Shown: piece by piece, positions 43,711 through 55,714 of the stretch
Layout of the letters: each line of letters opens with the position of its first letter
How positions within the stretch are numbered: the first letter of the stretch is position 1
From: Massilia sp. UMI-21
GTDB lineage: Bacteria > Pseudomonadota > Gammaproteobacteria > Burkholderiales > Burkholderiaceae_D
Reading direction: 5' to 3'
Assembly: GCA_015277795.1 (NCBI GenBank)
Contig: CP063848.1
Span: 4,898,001 to 4,962,000, forward strand
Length of the DNA: 64,000 nt
The notes under the pieces: generated by a model
The model's database searches: none
What the model saw: only the letters and a program-made list of their open reading frames with translations
What the model was told of the DNA's origin: nothing
Made by a program: the position numbers and the translations under genes

Positions 43711-43770
43711 GACTTGATTCATAAGACTTGCTTATAAGTCAAGCTTTCATATGAGCTCAGCTTATAGCTC
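43711..43770. repeat. AT-rich tandem small hairpins between maeB and thiL
   Basis: Two short dyads with similar loops, GACTT-GCTTAT-AAGTC (43725-43740) and GAGCT-CAGCTTAT-AGCTC (43753-43770), preceded by a related GACTTGATTCATAAG (43711). They lie in the divergent promoter region and stand out from the GC-rich surroundings. They may be regulator sites or a small repeat. Confidence 0.45.
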
Positions 43771-43804
43771 CGCGTATGGATGAATGCGGGGTTTAGAATG
43801 CGGC

Positions 43805-44767
43805 ATGCTTTCCGAATTCGACCTCATCAAACAATTCTTCCAGCGCCCGCGCCCGGGCCGGGCCGACCTCGGCATCGGCGACGACTGCGCCCTGCTCACT
43901 CCGACGCCGGGCCGGCAGCTGGCGATCTCGAGCGACATGCTGGTCGAGGACCGGCATTTCTTCGCCGGCGCCGATCCCTGCATGCTGGGCCACAAGAGCC
44001 TGGCGGTGAACCTGTCCGACCTGGCGGCGATGGGCGCGCGCCCCCTGGCCTTCACGCTGGCGCTCAGCCTGCCCGCCGCCGATCCGGCCTGGCTGGAGGG
44101 ATTTTCGCGCGGCTTGTTCGCGCTGGCCGACGCCCACGGCTGCGAACTGGTCGGCGGCGACACCACCAAGGGGCCGCTCAACATCTGCATCACGGTGTTC
44201 GGCGAACTGGCGCCGGGGCATGCGCTGCGGCGCGATGCGGCCCAAGTGGGCGACGACATCTGGATTTCGGGAACGCTGGGCGACGCGCGCCTGGCGCTGG
44301 CAGGCTACTGGAACGAAGTAGCGCTGCCTGAAGCGGACCACGCGCAGGCGGCGCAGCGGATGCACATGCCGGCGCCGCGCGTGGCGCTGGGCCTGGCGCT
44401 CTCGGCCCAGCCGATCGCCCATGCGGCGCTCGACATCTCGGACGGCCTGGTCGGCGATCTCGGGCATATCCTGGCCGCCTCGCGGGTCGGGGCGACGCTG
44501 GACGTGGATGCGCTGCCGGCCGGGCCGGTGCTGGCGCGGCAAGCGCGCGACCTGCGGCGCAGGTTCACCGCGGCCGGCGGCGACGACTACGAACTGTGCT
44601 TCACGGCGCCGGCGGCCCAGCGTGCGGCGGTGCTGGAGGCAGGGCGCGCCAGCGGCACGCCGGTGACGCGCGTCGGCGCCATCGAGGCGGAACCGGGCTT
44701 GCGTTTCGTGGATGCGCAAGGGGCGCCGCTCGAGCTCAAGCTGAGCGGGTGGGATCACTTCAGTTGA
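43805..44767 (+). CDS. thiL: Thiamine-monophosphate kinase
   Basis: 320 residues. Phosphorylates thiamine monophosphate to the diphosphate. The conserved GIGDDCAL near residue 26, SSDMLVEDRHF, VNLSDLAAMGARPLA and GGDTTKG motifs are intact, and DISDGLVGDLGHI lies in the C-terminal half. The ATG at 43805 gives the standard MLSEFDLI start; the frame open from 43784 adds seven unlikely residues. Element copy D follows. Confidence 0.95.
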   Translation: MLSEFDLIKQFFQRPRPGRADLGIGDDCALLTPTPGRQLAISSDMLVEDRHFFAGADPCMLGHKSLAVNLSDLAAMGARPLAFTLALSLPAADPAWLEGFSRGLFALADAHGCELVGGDTTKGPLNICITVFGELAPGHALRRDAAQVGDDIWISGTLGDARLALAGYWNEVALPEADHAQAAQRMHMPAPRVALGLALSAQPIAHAALDISDGLVGDLGHILAASRVGATLDVDALPAGPVLARQARDLRRRFTAAGGDDYELCFTAPAAQRAAVLEAGRASGTPVTRVGAIEAEPGLRFVDAQGAPLELKLSGWDHFS

Positions 44768-44844
44768 ACGCGTGGGCGGGAAACCCGCCCACCCTACGGT
44801 AAGCCTACATTGTAGGGTGTTCGGCTTTGCCGAACGCGCGTTCA
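44764..44844. repeat. Palindromic intergenic element, copy D (arms in reversed order)
   Basis: The right-type arm (TTGAACGCGTGGGCGGG-AAA-CCCGCCC.., then CCCTAC) comes first and the left-type arm (GTAGGGTG-TTCGGC-TTT-GCCGAA.., then GCGTTCA) second, so the GTAGGG ends face each other across 14 bases. It overlaps the last codons and stop of the minus-strand REC-GGDEF-EAL gene. Confidence 0.8.
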
Positions 44845-47483
44845 TTCCGCGTTTGACGTTCCCTCGTCTTCGCGCGGCGTCTTGCGGTCGTCGTACGGCC
44901 CATACGTCAGCCAGTAGTGCCGGAACGCCAGCCGGATGTTCTCGCGCAGCTGCAGCTCGTTCCACGGCTTGGTATAGAAGCGGTAGATGGCGCCGCGGTT
45001 GATCGAGTCGAGCACCGTCTCCACCCCGGTGTCACCCGACAGGATGATGCGGATCGTGTCCGGATACATCTCCTTGACCTTGCTGAGGAACTCGGTGCCG
45101 CTCATCATCGGCATGCGCTGGTCGCACAGGATCACCTGCACCCGGTACAGCGCCAGGAATTCGAAGCCTTCGGCCGGCGACGAGGCCGTCAGCACCCGGT
45201 AGTTGTCGCGCCTGAACAGGCGGTGCAGCGCGGTCAGCACGTTGACGTCGTCGTCCACAATGAGCAGGGTCTGCGCCTTGTCGTCCTGGGCCGGCGGCTG
45301 GTCGGGCTGGGCGCGGTTGTCCAGGACCAGGCGCGCCAGTTCCTCGCACGGCAGCGCGCGCGCGAAGTGGAAGCCCTGGATTTCGTCGCAGCGGTGGCGC
45401 CGCAGGTAGGCCATCTGGGCGCGCGTCTCGACGCCTTCCGCGATCACCTGCATGTGCAGGCTGTGCGCCATGCTGATGATCGCCAGCGCGATCGCCGCGT
45501 CGTCCGGGTTGGTGACGATGTCGCGCACGAACGCGATGTCGATCTTGAGCTTGTCGATCGGGAAGCGCTTGAGGTAGGCGAGCGACGAGTAACCGGTGCC
45601 GAAGTCGTCGATCGCGATGCGGATGCCGAGCTCCTTCAGGCGCCCCAGCACCGCGATGGTGTGCTCGGCGTTCGACATCAGCGCGCTTTCGGTCAGCTCC
45701 AGCTCGAGCAGGCCCGGCTCGATCGCGTGGCGCTCGAGCGCCGCGCGGATCACGCCTTCCAGGTCGCCCTCGACGAACTGGCGGCTCGAGACGTTCACCG
45801 CCACCCGCACGTCGCGCACCCCTTGCGCGTTCCAGGCGGCGATCTGGCGGCAGGCTTCGTCGACGATCCATTCGCCGACGCGCACCACCAGCCCGGTTTC
45901 TTCCATGATCGGGACGAATTCGGCCGGATAGACCAGGCCGAAGCCGGGCCGGTTCCAGCGCAGCAGCGCTTCGACGCCCGAGACGCGGCCGGTGTTCAGC
46001 TCCAGCTTGGGCTGGTAGTAGAGCACGAACTGGCCGCCCTCGAGCGCGCCGCGCAGCGCCAGTTCGAGGTCGAGGCGCGCCAGCACCTGCACGTTCATGC
46101 CGGCCGTGAAGAAGCGGTAACCGTCGCGTCCCGCTTCCTTGGCGCGCACCATGGCGGTGTCGGCATACTTGACCAGGGTGCCCGGCTCGGTCGCGTCTTC
46201 CGGATACATCGCGATGCCGATGCTGGCCGTCAGCGCGGCCTGCTGGCCGTGCAGGTCGAAGGGCAAGCGCAGCGCCTCGCGCACCTCGTTGGCGACGTTC
46301 ACGGCTTCCTGCTGGTCGCGCGTCATGGTCAGGATCAGCGCGAACTCGTCGCCGCCCAGGCGGCCGGCGGTGTCGCGCAGGCGCACCACCCGCACCAGGC
46401 GCGTGCTGAACTGGCGCAGCAACTCGTCGCCGAGCGCGGTGCCGAGCGAGTCGTTGATGATCTTGAAGCGGTCGAGCGTGATGCACAGCACCGCCACGCG
46501 CCAGTGCTTGTCGCGCGCCAGTTCGATCGCGTCGCGCAGGTTCTGGAAGAACAGGGTGCGGTTCGGCAGGCCGGTGAGCGCATCGTAGCTGGCCATGTGG
46601 CGCATGCGTTCCTGCGCATGCAGGCGCTCGCTGATGTCGCGCGCCACCGCGATCAGCATGCGGCTCTTGCCCAGGTCCTGGAGTTTCCAGCTGATTTCCA
46701 CCGGTACCGCGCCCTGCCCGCCCGCCCTGAGCAGCTCGGTTTCGACGATGTCGCCGGGAAGCGCGCCGTATTCGATTTTCGCCTCGTGGGTCATCTGCCC
46801 GCCTTCCCCGCGCGCAACCGAGGGCGCTTCGCTGACCGCCGCCAGGTGGCGCTCCAGCAGTTCGCGCGTGGCCAGGCCCAGCGCCACCGGATCGATCCGC
46901 AGCAGCGCGTCGCGCGAGAAGCCCAGCATGCGGCAGGCGCCGTCCGAGACGTCGACCATCGCCATCGAGGCGGTATCGATCAGGAAGATCGCATCGGGCG
47001 TCGCATCCATCGCGCCGCGAAAACGCGCCAGCTCGGCGGTGCGCTCGCGCACCTCGCGCTCGAGCTGCACGCCGTAGTCCTGCGACTCGCGGTGCAGCAG
47101 GCGCACTTCCAGCAGGTTGCGGATGCGCGTCATGACCTCGACCGTGTCGAAAGGCTTGCCGATGAAGTCGCGAGCGCCGGCTTCGAGCGCGGCCAGCTTC
47201 TTGTCCGGCTCGGCCGTCACCACCAGCACCGGCAGCCAGGAATCGCTCTCGAGCGGCTTGAGCGCCTCCATCACGTCGAAGCCGTCCATGCCCGGCATGT
47301 GCAGGTCGAGGATGATCAGGTCGTAGCGCTGCTTCAGGTGCATCGACACCACCTGGCGCGGGTCATGGGTAGCCGAGACATTCTCGTACCCGGTGGTCTT
47401 CAGGAGGTACTCGAGCAGCTGGACGTTGACGGGTTCGTCGTCCACGACCAGGATGCGCGCGCGGCGGATATCTTGCAGTGAAA

Positions 47484-47487
<4 letters not shown>
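44842..47487 (-). CDS. REC-PAS-GGDEF-EAL-REC response regulator (c-di-GMP turnover)
   Basis: 881 residues. N-terminal receiver (Asp61 in LDLHMPGMDG), a PAS domain at about 155-290, GGDEF with an intact GGDEF motif at 378-382, EAL with EAL at 506-508 and downstream NVSSRQ, ELTES and DDFGTGYSS motifs complete, and a second receiver at the C-terminus (Asp789 in LCDQRMPMMSG). Both cyclase and phosphodiesterase sites look competent. The start overlaps the stop of the hybrid kinase (ATGA), so the kinase at 47484-49529 is the likely phosphodonor. Confidence 0.93.
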
Positions 47488-49529
<2,042 letters not shown>

Positions 49530-50045
49530 GCGGTCCCCGGCCCGGCCCGGGCAGCCGAGCGCTGGCCGCCGGCGCGGCCATGCCGGTCCATTCGAAGGAA
49601 GGCAGGGAGCGCCACGGCGGCGGTGCCGCACGGTAGCGCCGGATCCTTCCGGTCACGCGCAGGTGGTTCGAGCGGCATCCTGGATCCTACGGAAAACGGA
49701 ATCAGCGGTGAATAGGCAAATGCGCGGCAAATGCGCGCGGCAAGAGCGTGGAACAGGCGCACTTCCGGCGTGTCAAATCGGCGCCGCCGGGTGAGCACGG
49801 CGGCGCGTACAGCATAGCGGAGCGTTTCGTGACATGTCGCACGGAACTTTTCACGATTCATCGAGTCGGCGCTCGCCGAGACAGCCCATGCGAGGTGGGT
49901 AAAAATCCATACAGCATTTCATGCAAGCTTTGTGTGTCAGCAGGGCACGGACCGCGCTAGAATGAAACCGCGGGGCGCATCCATGCGCCCGCACCGGCCT
50001 CGGTTCAGTAAGGGCTCAGTCCATCCGCACCCAAAGGAGTCTCAC
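49530..50045. other. Gap with promoters but no supported gene
   Basis: A minus-strand frame at 49526-49861 (111 residues, Arg/Ala-rich) overlaps the kinase start by an ATGA but looks like composition-driven noise. On the plus side, before pncC, a GGGCGCAT/ATGCGCCC inverted repeat lies at 49973-49990, and AAAGGAG at 50033 is the ribosome site of pncC. Confidence 0.4.
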
Positions 50046-50528
50046 GTGACGAACGATATTCTCGATCTTGCTACCCAAGTTGGCCGGGCGCTCGAGGCCA
50101 AGCGCCTGATGCTGGCGACCGCCGAATCCTGCACCGGAGGCGGCGTGTCCCAGGCGATCACCGACATCCCGGGCTCCACCGGCTGGTTCGACTGCGGCTT
50201 CGTCACCTATTCGAATGCCTCCAAGACCGAACTGCTGGAGGTGCCGGCGGCGCTGGTCGCGCAGTTCGGTTCGGTAAGCGAGGAAGTGGCCGGCAAGATG
50301 GCCGAGGGCGCTCTGTCCAACAGCAACGCCGACGTGGCGGTGTCGACCACCGGCATCGCCGGACCGACCGGCGCGGTGCCGGGCAAGCCGGTCGGCACCG
50401 TGTGCTTCGGCTGGTCGCGCGGCGAGACGACCCACACCGAGCGCCTGGTGTTCCAGGGCGACCGCCAGTCGGTGCGCGAGCAGGCCGTGGCGCACGCGCT
50501 ACGCGGACTGTTGCGCTTCATCGAATAA
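50046..50528 (+). CDS. pncC: Nicotinamide-nucleotide amidohydrolase (CinA C-terminal family)
   Basis: 160 residues, comparable with stand-alone PncC. Deamidates NMN to nicotinate mononucleotide in NAD recycling. TAESCTGGG near residue 20 holds the catalytic Ser region, with TYSNASK and STTGIAGPTG further on. The start is GTG at 50046 with AAAGGAG upstream; no ATG in frame fits. A metallophosphoesterase gene follows 13 bp later. Confidence 0.93.
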   Translation: MTNDILDLATQVGRALEAKRLMLATAESCTGGGVSQAITDIPGSTGWFDCGFVTYSNASKTELLEVPAALVAQFGSVSEEVAGKMAEGALSNSNADVAVSTTGIAGPTGAVPGKPVGTVCFGWSRGETTHTERLVFQGDRQSVREQAVAHALRGLLRFIE

Positions 50529-50541
50529 ACCGGCCGCGCCC

Positions 50542-51483
50542 ATGATCCGGATGGCGCAGCGCCTGCTGGGCGGCCTGGCGCTGCTCGCGGCGGCCGGCCC
50601 TGGCCTGGCAGGCCCGCCCGCCGCCGCGCCGCCCCCTTCGGCCGCATACACCGTGTACGCGGCCGGCGACATCGCGCGCTGCAAGCATCCCGACCCGCGC
50701 TGGTCCGGAGCGGCCGCCACGGCCAGGCTGGTCGAGGGGCGCTTGCGCGCCGACGCACATGCCGGCACGCCGGCCGCCGTGCTGACCCTGGGCGACCATA
50801 CCTACCCCGCCGGCAAGGCGGCCGAGTTCGAACACTGCTACGGCCCGACCTGGGGGCGCTTCCGCGACCGCACCTGGCCCACACCCGGCAACCACGAGTA
50901 TGCGACGCCCGGCGCCAAGCCCTATTTCGCCTATTTCGGCGAACGGGCCGGCAGCCCGCAGCAGCCCTGGTACAGCCTGCGGCTCGGCAGCTGGCTGGTG
51001 ATCTCGCTCGACAGCAACCTGGAAGGCGCCGCGCACGCCGCCCAGATCGCCTGGCTGCGCACCGAACTGGCGCGCCGGCCGAGTACCTGCACCCTCGCCT
51101 TCTGGCACCATCCGCTGTACACCTCGGGCGGCCACCTCGGCCCGGGCCGCATGCGCGACGCGTTCGCGCTGCTGCATGCGGCCGGCGCCGAGCTCGTGTT
51201 GTCGGGCCACGACCACGACTACGAGCGTTTCGCGCCGCAGGATGCCGATGGCCGGCTCGACCGGGCCAGGGGCGTGCGCCAGTTCGTGGTCGGCACCGGC
51301 GGCGCCTATGCCACGCCTTTCCTGCAGCTCACCGCCCACAGCGAGGTGCGCGAAGCCAGTTACGATGGCGTGCTGGCGCTGCGCCTGCTCGACGGCGCCT
51401 ACGAATGGCGCTTCCTGCCGGCCGACCCGAGCCGCGTGCCGGCCGGCGCCACGCTCGACCATGGACGTGGCAGCTGCCACTGA
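50542..51483 (+). CDS. Secreted metallophosphoesterase
   Basis: 313 residues. Signal peptide (about 1-24) followed by a calcineurin-like fold. Metal motifs are GDIARC, LGDHTYP, GNHEYA, a HH pair in FWHHPLY and GHDHDYERF, all in order. It resembles purple-acid-type or alkaline phosphatases acting in the periplasm; substrate unknown. Ends 11 bp before the M16 protease. Confidence 0.87.
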   Translation: MIRMAQRLLGGLALLAAAGPGLAGPPAAAPPPSAAYTVYAAGDIARCKHPDPRWSGAAATARLVEGRLRADAHAGTPAAVLTLGDHTYPAGKAAEFEHCYGPTWGRFRDRTWPTPGNHEYATPGAKPYFAYFGERAGSPQQPWYSLRLGSWLVISLDSNLEGAAHAAQIAWLRTELARRPSTCTLAFWHHPLYTSGGHLGPGRMRDAFALLHAAGAELVLSGHDHDYERFAPQDADGRLDRARGVRQFVVGTGGAYATPFLQLTAHSEVREASYDGVLALRLLDGAYEWRFLPADPSRVPAGATLDHGRGSCH

Positions 51484-51494
51484 AGGAGCAGCGC

Positions 51495-54320
51495 ATGCGA
51501 TACTTCCGGCTGCTCGTTCTTATTCTGATGATGACCACATTCGTTCCACCCACCGGCGCCCAGTCCGCGCCCGCCCCGTCGCCCATCCCGCTGCCCACCG
51601 TCGCCTTCGAGAAAACCACCCTGCCCAACGGGCTGCAGGTGATCCTGGTCGAAGACCGGCGCCTGCCCATCGTGGCGGTAAACATCTGGTACCACGTCGG
51701 CCCGGCCAACGAGGCGCCCGGGCTGACCGGTTTCGCCCACCTGTTCGAGCACATGATGTTCGCGGCCACGCGCCACATCCCGCGCGGCATGGCCGACCGC
51801 CTGCTGGAAGGCGCCGGCGCCACCGACAGCAACGGCGGCACCGGCTACGACCAGACCAGCTACTATGACACCGTGCCCGCCAACCAGCTGGAGCTGGCGC
51901 TGTGGGTGCACGCCGATCGCATGGGCTACCTGCTCGACGTGCTCGACCAGAAAGCCTTGACCAACCAGCAGGACGTGGTGCGCAACGAGCGCCGCCAGAC
52001 GGTCGAGGACGAACCCTACGGCCTGGTGGAGGAAGCGCTGGCGCATGCGCTGTTCCCCAAGGGCCATCCCTACCACGCGTCGATCATCGGCTCGCATGCC
52101 GACATCCAGAACGCGAAGCTGGAAGACGTGCGCCGCTTCTTCGCGCGCTACTACGGTCCGAACAACGCCAGCATCGTGATCGCCGGCGACATCGACAAGG
52201 CGAAGACGCTCGCCCTGGTCGAACGCTATTTCGGCAGTTTCAAGCGCAGCGCGCCGGTGGCGCGTCCCAGCGTGGCGACGCCCCCGATCACCAGCGAGCG
52301 CCGCGTGGTGGTGCGCGACCGCGTGGAGCTGCCGCGCATCTTCATGGGCTGGCTGACGCCGCCCGCCTACCGGCCGGGCGACGCCGAGCTGGCGGTGGCC
52401 GCCGCGATCCTGGGTGGCGGCAAATCGAGCCGGCTGTACAAGAAGCTGGTCTACGAGCGCCAGATCGCCCAGGACGTGGACGCCACCCAGAATTCCTACG
52501 GCCTGACCTCGACCTTCGTGATCGACGTCACCGCCCGCCCCGGCGTCGAAGCGCGCGCGCTGGAAGCGGCGGTCGACGCCGAACTGGCCGAACTGCGCGA
52601 GCACGGCCCCTCGCAGCGCGAGGTCGAGCGCGCCCGCAACAGCATCGAGACCGCGCTCCTGAGCTCCATCGAGAAGCTCGGCGGCGACGGGCTGGCCGAC
52701 CAGCTCAACCACTACAACCAGTACACCGGCGACCCCGGCTACCTGGCCAAGGACCTGGCGCGCCTGCGCAGCATCACCCCGGCCGACGTGCAGCGCGCGG
52801 TGCGCAGTCACCTGGACCGGCAGGCGCGCGCGGTCGTCACCGGCCTGCCCGGCAAGCCGGTGATCGACGATCCGCGCCCGCCGAAGGCGAAGCGCGGCGC
52901 CGCGCCGGCGCCGGGCGACGCCGGGAATGCCATCAACGCACCCGAGCCCTGGCGTGCAGAGCAGCCGAAGGCCGGCCCGACGCCGCAGTTCTCGCTGCCG
53001 CAGGGCGCATCCTTCACGCTCGCCAACGGCTTGCGCGTGATCCACCACTACAAGCCGGGCCTGCCCCTGGTATCGGCCCAGCTGGTGGTGCGCAGCGGCA
53101 GCGCCGCCAACCCGGCCGCGATGCCGGGCCTGGCCGGCTTCACCGCGCAGATGCTGGAAGAAGGGACGAATACCCGCAGCGCACCGCAGATCGCCGACGA
53201 GATCGCGCAACTGGGCGCTTTCCTCGACAGCGGCAGCAGCGCCGACGCCTCCGCCGTCTCGCTGCTGTCGCTGCGCGCCACCTTCGCCCCGTCGCTCGAG
53301 GTGCTGGCCGACATCGTGCTGCGTCCCGCCTTTCCGATCGCGGAGGTAGAGCGCCAGCGCGCCGACCGGATCGGCGAACTGATCCAGCAGCGCGACGACC
53401 CGGAAGCCGTGGCGGCAGTGGCCTCCCTCGGCGCGCTGTACGGCAGCAGGCACCCGAAGGGCCATGGCCAGCTCGGCACCGAACCGGCGATCCGCGCGGT
53501 GACCCGCGCCGACCTGGTGGACTTCTGGCGCCGCCACTATGTGCCGGAGAATGCCGCGCTGGTGGTATCGGGCGACATTGCGCACGACGAGCTGAAAGCG
53601 CTGGTGGAAGCGCGCTTCGCAGCCTGGCCGCGCGCCGAGGCGCCGGCCGGCGGCGGCCCCGACCCGGCGGGCACACGGGCCCGTCTGGTCGTGGTCGATC
53701 AGCCGGACGCGGTCCAGACCGCGCTACGGGTCGGCAGCATCGGCGTGGCGCGCGACACCCCCGACTATCCGGCCCTGCAGGTCATGAACGGCGCGCTGGG
53801 CGGCATGTTCTCCAGTCGCCTCAACAACAAGCTGCGCGAAGAAAAAGGCTATACCTACGGCATCCATTCGTACTTCCGCACCGACCGCACGCCGGGGCCC
53901 TTCGTCATCGCCGGCAGCGTCCGGGCCGATGCCACCGGCGCCGCGGTGCGCGAGATCTTCCGCGAGGTGAACGGCATGCGCGACGCACCGCTGCCGCCCG
54001 CCGAGCTGCTTGCCGCGCGCGACGCCCAGGTGCTGTCGCTGCCCGGCCAGTTCGAGACCAATGCCGACATCGGCGCCAGCCTGGCCGAGACCTTCGTCTA
54101 CGACTTGCCGCTCGACTACTATGCCCGCCTGCCGGCCCAGCTCTCCAGCGTCACGGCCGAGCAGGTGCAGGCCGCCGCGCGCAAGCACCTGGTGCCGGAA
54201 AAGATGGTCGTGGTGGCCGTGGGCGACCGCAAGCGCATGCTGCCGCAGCTGCAGCCGTTGCGGCTGGGGACGGCGGAAGTGCGCGACAGCGACGGGCAGT
54301 TGCCGCATCCGCGGCAATAG
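51495..54320 (+). CDS. Exported M16 family zinc protease, duplicated domain
   Basis: 941 residues. Signal peptide of 22-23 residues, then two pitrilysin-like halves. The first has the inverted zinc motif HLFEH (82-86) and the downstream Glu region; the second half, from about residue 495, has the fold without HxxEH and is probably structural. AAGGAG precedes the ATG at 51495. Probably periplasmic peptide degradation. It follows the phosphoesterase closely and may share its transcript. Confidence 0.9.
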   Translation: MRYFRLLVLILMMTTFVPPTGAQSAPAPSPIPLPTVAFEKTTLPNGLQVILVEDRRLPIVAVNIWYHVGPANEAPGLTGFAHLFEHMMFAATRHIPRGMADRLLEGAGATDSNGGTGYDQTSYYDTVPANQLELALWVHADRMGYLLDVLDQKALTNQQDVVRNERRQTVEDEPYGLVEEALAHALFPKGHPYHASIIGSHADIQNAKLEDVRRFFARYYGPNNASIVIAGDIDKAKTLALVERYFGSFKRSAPVARPSVATPPITSERRVVVRDRVELPRIFMGWLTPPAYRPGDAELAVAAAILGGGKSSRLYKKLVYERQIAQDVDATQNSYGLTSTFVIDVTARPGVEARALEAAVDAELAELREHGPSQREVERARNSIETALLSSIEKLGGDGLADQLNHYNQYTGDPGYLAKDLARLRSITPADVQRAVRSHLDRQARAVVTGLPGKPVIDDPRPPKAKRGAAPAPGDAGNAINAPEPWRAEQPKAGPTPQFSLPQGASFTLANGLRVIHHYKPGLPLVSAQLVVRSGSAANPAAMPGLAGFTAQMLEEGTNTRSAPQIADEIAQLGAFLDSGSSADASAVSLLSLRATFAPSLEVLADIVLRPAFPIAEVERQRADRIGELIQQRDDPEAVAAVASLGALYGSRHPKGHGQLGTEPAIRAVTRADLVDFWRRHYVPENAALVVSGDIAHDELKALVEARFAAWPRAEAPAGGGPDPAGTRARLVVVDQPDAVQTALRVGSIGVARDTPDYPALQVMNGALGGMFSSRLNNKLREEKGYTYGIHSYFRTDRTPGPFVIAGSVRADATGAAVREIFREVNGMRDAPLPPAELLAARDAQVLSLPGQFETNADIGASLAETFVYDLPLDYYARLPAQLSSVTAEQVQAAARKHLVPEKMVVVAVGDRKRMLPQLQPLRLGTAEVRDSDGQLPHPRQ

Positions 54321-54352
54321 GCTGACCGCACCGGCCCGTGCAAGCCCGCACT

Positions 54353-54401
54353 TGCCGGGCGCCGGTGTTTCATCTAACATGTGAACAAATCTTCACATGT
54401 T
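54353..54401 (+). promoter_or_regulatory. Promoter and operator of the arsR-CDF operon
   Basis: A -35 TTGCCG (54353), 16-bp spacer and -10 TAACAT (54375). A perfect 10-bp inverted repeat AACATGTGAA-N6-TTCACATGTT covers 54376-54401, overlapping the -10 and expected start point. The TGAA-N6-TTCA core is the form bound by ArsR/SmtB metal repressors, which would block transcription until metal is bound. Confidence 0.8.
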
Positions 54402-54405
54402 GAAT

Positions 54406-54732
54406 ATGACGACACTACCCGAATTCGAGCACGCCGCCGGCGCGGTCGAGCAGCTGGCCGACCTGTTCCACCTGCTCGGCGACGCCACCCGCCTGCGCAT
54501 CGTGCTGGCCTGCCTGGCGCAACCGACCGCGGTGGGCGACATCGCCGCCGCCCTCGACTTGTCCAGCTCGCTGGTCAGCCATCACCTGCGCCTGCTGCGC
54601 GCGGCCCGCATCGTCAAGGCCGAGCGCCAGGGCAAGCAGGTCTTCTACGCCGCTGCCGACGCCCACATCAGCAGCCTGCTCGCCAACATGTTCGAGCACA
54701 TCGCCGAACCAGCCACCGGAATGGACGCATGA
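54406..54732 (+). CDS. ArsR/SmtB-family metal-responsive repressor
   Basis: 108 residues. Winged helix-turn-helix with HLLGDATRLRIVLACL and DLSSSLVSHHLRLLRAARIV. ATG 54406 (MTTLPEF) is preferred to 54397 because the latter lies inside the operator dyad. No Cys pair is in the alpha-3 helix; the C-terminal helix carries the HISSLLANMFEH segment, whose Asp/His residues could form the alpha-5 zinc site. Overlaps the CDF exporter start by four bases, so both are co-expressed. Confidence 0.88.
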   Translation: MTTLPEFEHAAGAVEQLADLFHLLGDATRLRIVLACLAQPTAVGDIAAALDLSSSLVSHHLRLLRAARIVKAERQGKQVFYAAADAHISSLLANMFEHIAEPATGMDA

Positions 54733-55709
54733 GTCACGATCACAAGCACGACGGCCACAAGCACGAGGGCCACGGCTTCGGCCACCACCACCACCACATG
54801 CCCGACCCGGCCGGGCACGGGCGCGCCTTTGCCCTGGCGATCGGCGTCAACACGCTGTTCGTGGCCATCGAATTCATCTACGGCTTCATCGCCCATTCCA
54901 CCGCCCTGATGGCGGACGCCGGCCACAACCTGTCCGACGTGCTGGGCCTGATGCTGGCCTGGGGCGCGGCGGCGCTGGCCAAGAGCGCGCCGACCCGGCG
55001 CTATACCTACGGCCTGCGCGGCTCGTCGATCCTGGCGGCGCTGGCCAATGGCCTGCTGCTGATGGTGGCCTGCGGCGCCATCGCCCTGGAGGCGGTACAG
55101 CGCTTCACCGAACCGGCGCCGGTACAGGGCTTGACGGTATCGATCGTCGCGGCGATCGGTGTCGTGATCAACGGCTTCTCGGCCTGGCTGTTCATGGCCG
55201 GCAGCAAGGGCGACCTGAACCTGCGCGGGGCCTACCTGCACATGGCGGCCGACGCCGCGCTGTCGCTGGGCGTGGTGATCTCGGGGCTGGCCATCATGGG
55301 CACCGGCTGGACCTGGATCGACCCGGCGGTGAGCCTGGCGATCGTGGTCGTGATCGTGCTCGGCACCTGGTCGCTGCTGCGCGAGTCGGTGCTGCTGTCG
55401 ATGGCGGCGGTGCCGCCCGGCGTGGACGCCGGCGCGGTACAAGCATACCTGGCCGCCCAGCCGGGCGTGAAGGAAGTGCATGACCTGCACATCTGGGCCT
55501 TGAGCACCACCGAAACCGCGCTGACGGCGCACGTGGTGATGCCGGACGGGTATCCGGGCGACGGGATGCTGGACCAGATGGCGGCGAAACTACGGAGCGA
55601 CTTCGGCATCCACCACTGCACGCTGCAGGTAGAGGAAGGAACAACGCATCACCATTGTGCGCTGGGCGGCCACGGCCATGACAGCCACGACCATGCCCAT
55701 GCGCACTAG
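54729..55709 (+). CDS. Cation diffusion facilitator (Zn/Cd/Co efflux)
   Basis: 326 residues. His-rich N-terminus (GHHHHHM near residue 20) and C-terminus (HGHDSHDHAHAH) flank six hydrophobic helices and a cytoplasmic domain. Helix 2 has ADAGHNLSD and helix 5 has HMAADAALS, the HxxxD and DxxxD-type transport site. It exports divalent metals, most likely zinc, in exchange for protons, under control of the upstream ArsR protein. Confidence 0.92.
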   Translation: MSHDHKHDGHKHEGHGFGHHHHHMPDPAGHGRAFALAIGVNTLFVAIEFIYGFIAHSTALMADAGHNLSDVLGLMLAWGAAALAKSAPTRRYTYGLRGSSILAALANGLLLMVACGAIALEAVQRFTEPAPVQGLTVSIVAAIGVVINGFSAWLFMAGSKGDLNLRGAYLHMAADAALSLGVVISGLAIMGTGWTWIDPAVSLAIVVVIVLGTWSLLRESVLLSMAAVPPGVDAGAVQAYLAAQPGVKEVHDLHIWALSTTETALTAHVVMPDGYPGDGMLDQMAAKLRSDFGIHHCTLQVEEGTTHHHCALGGHGHDSHDHAHAH

Positions 55710-55714
55710 GCCGT

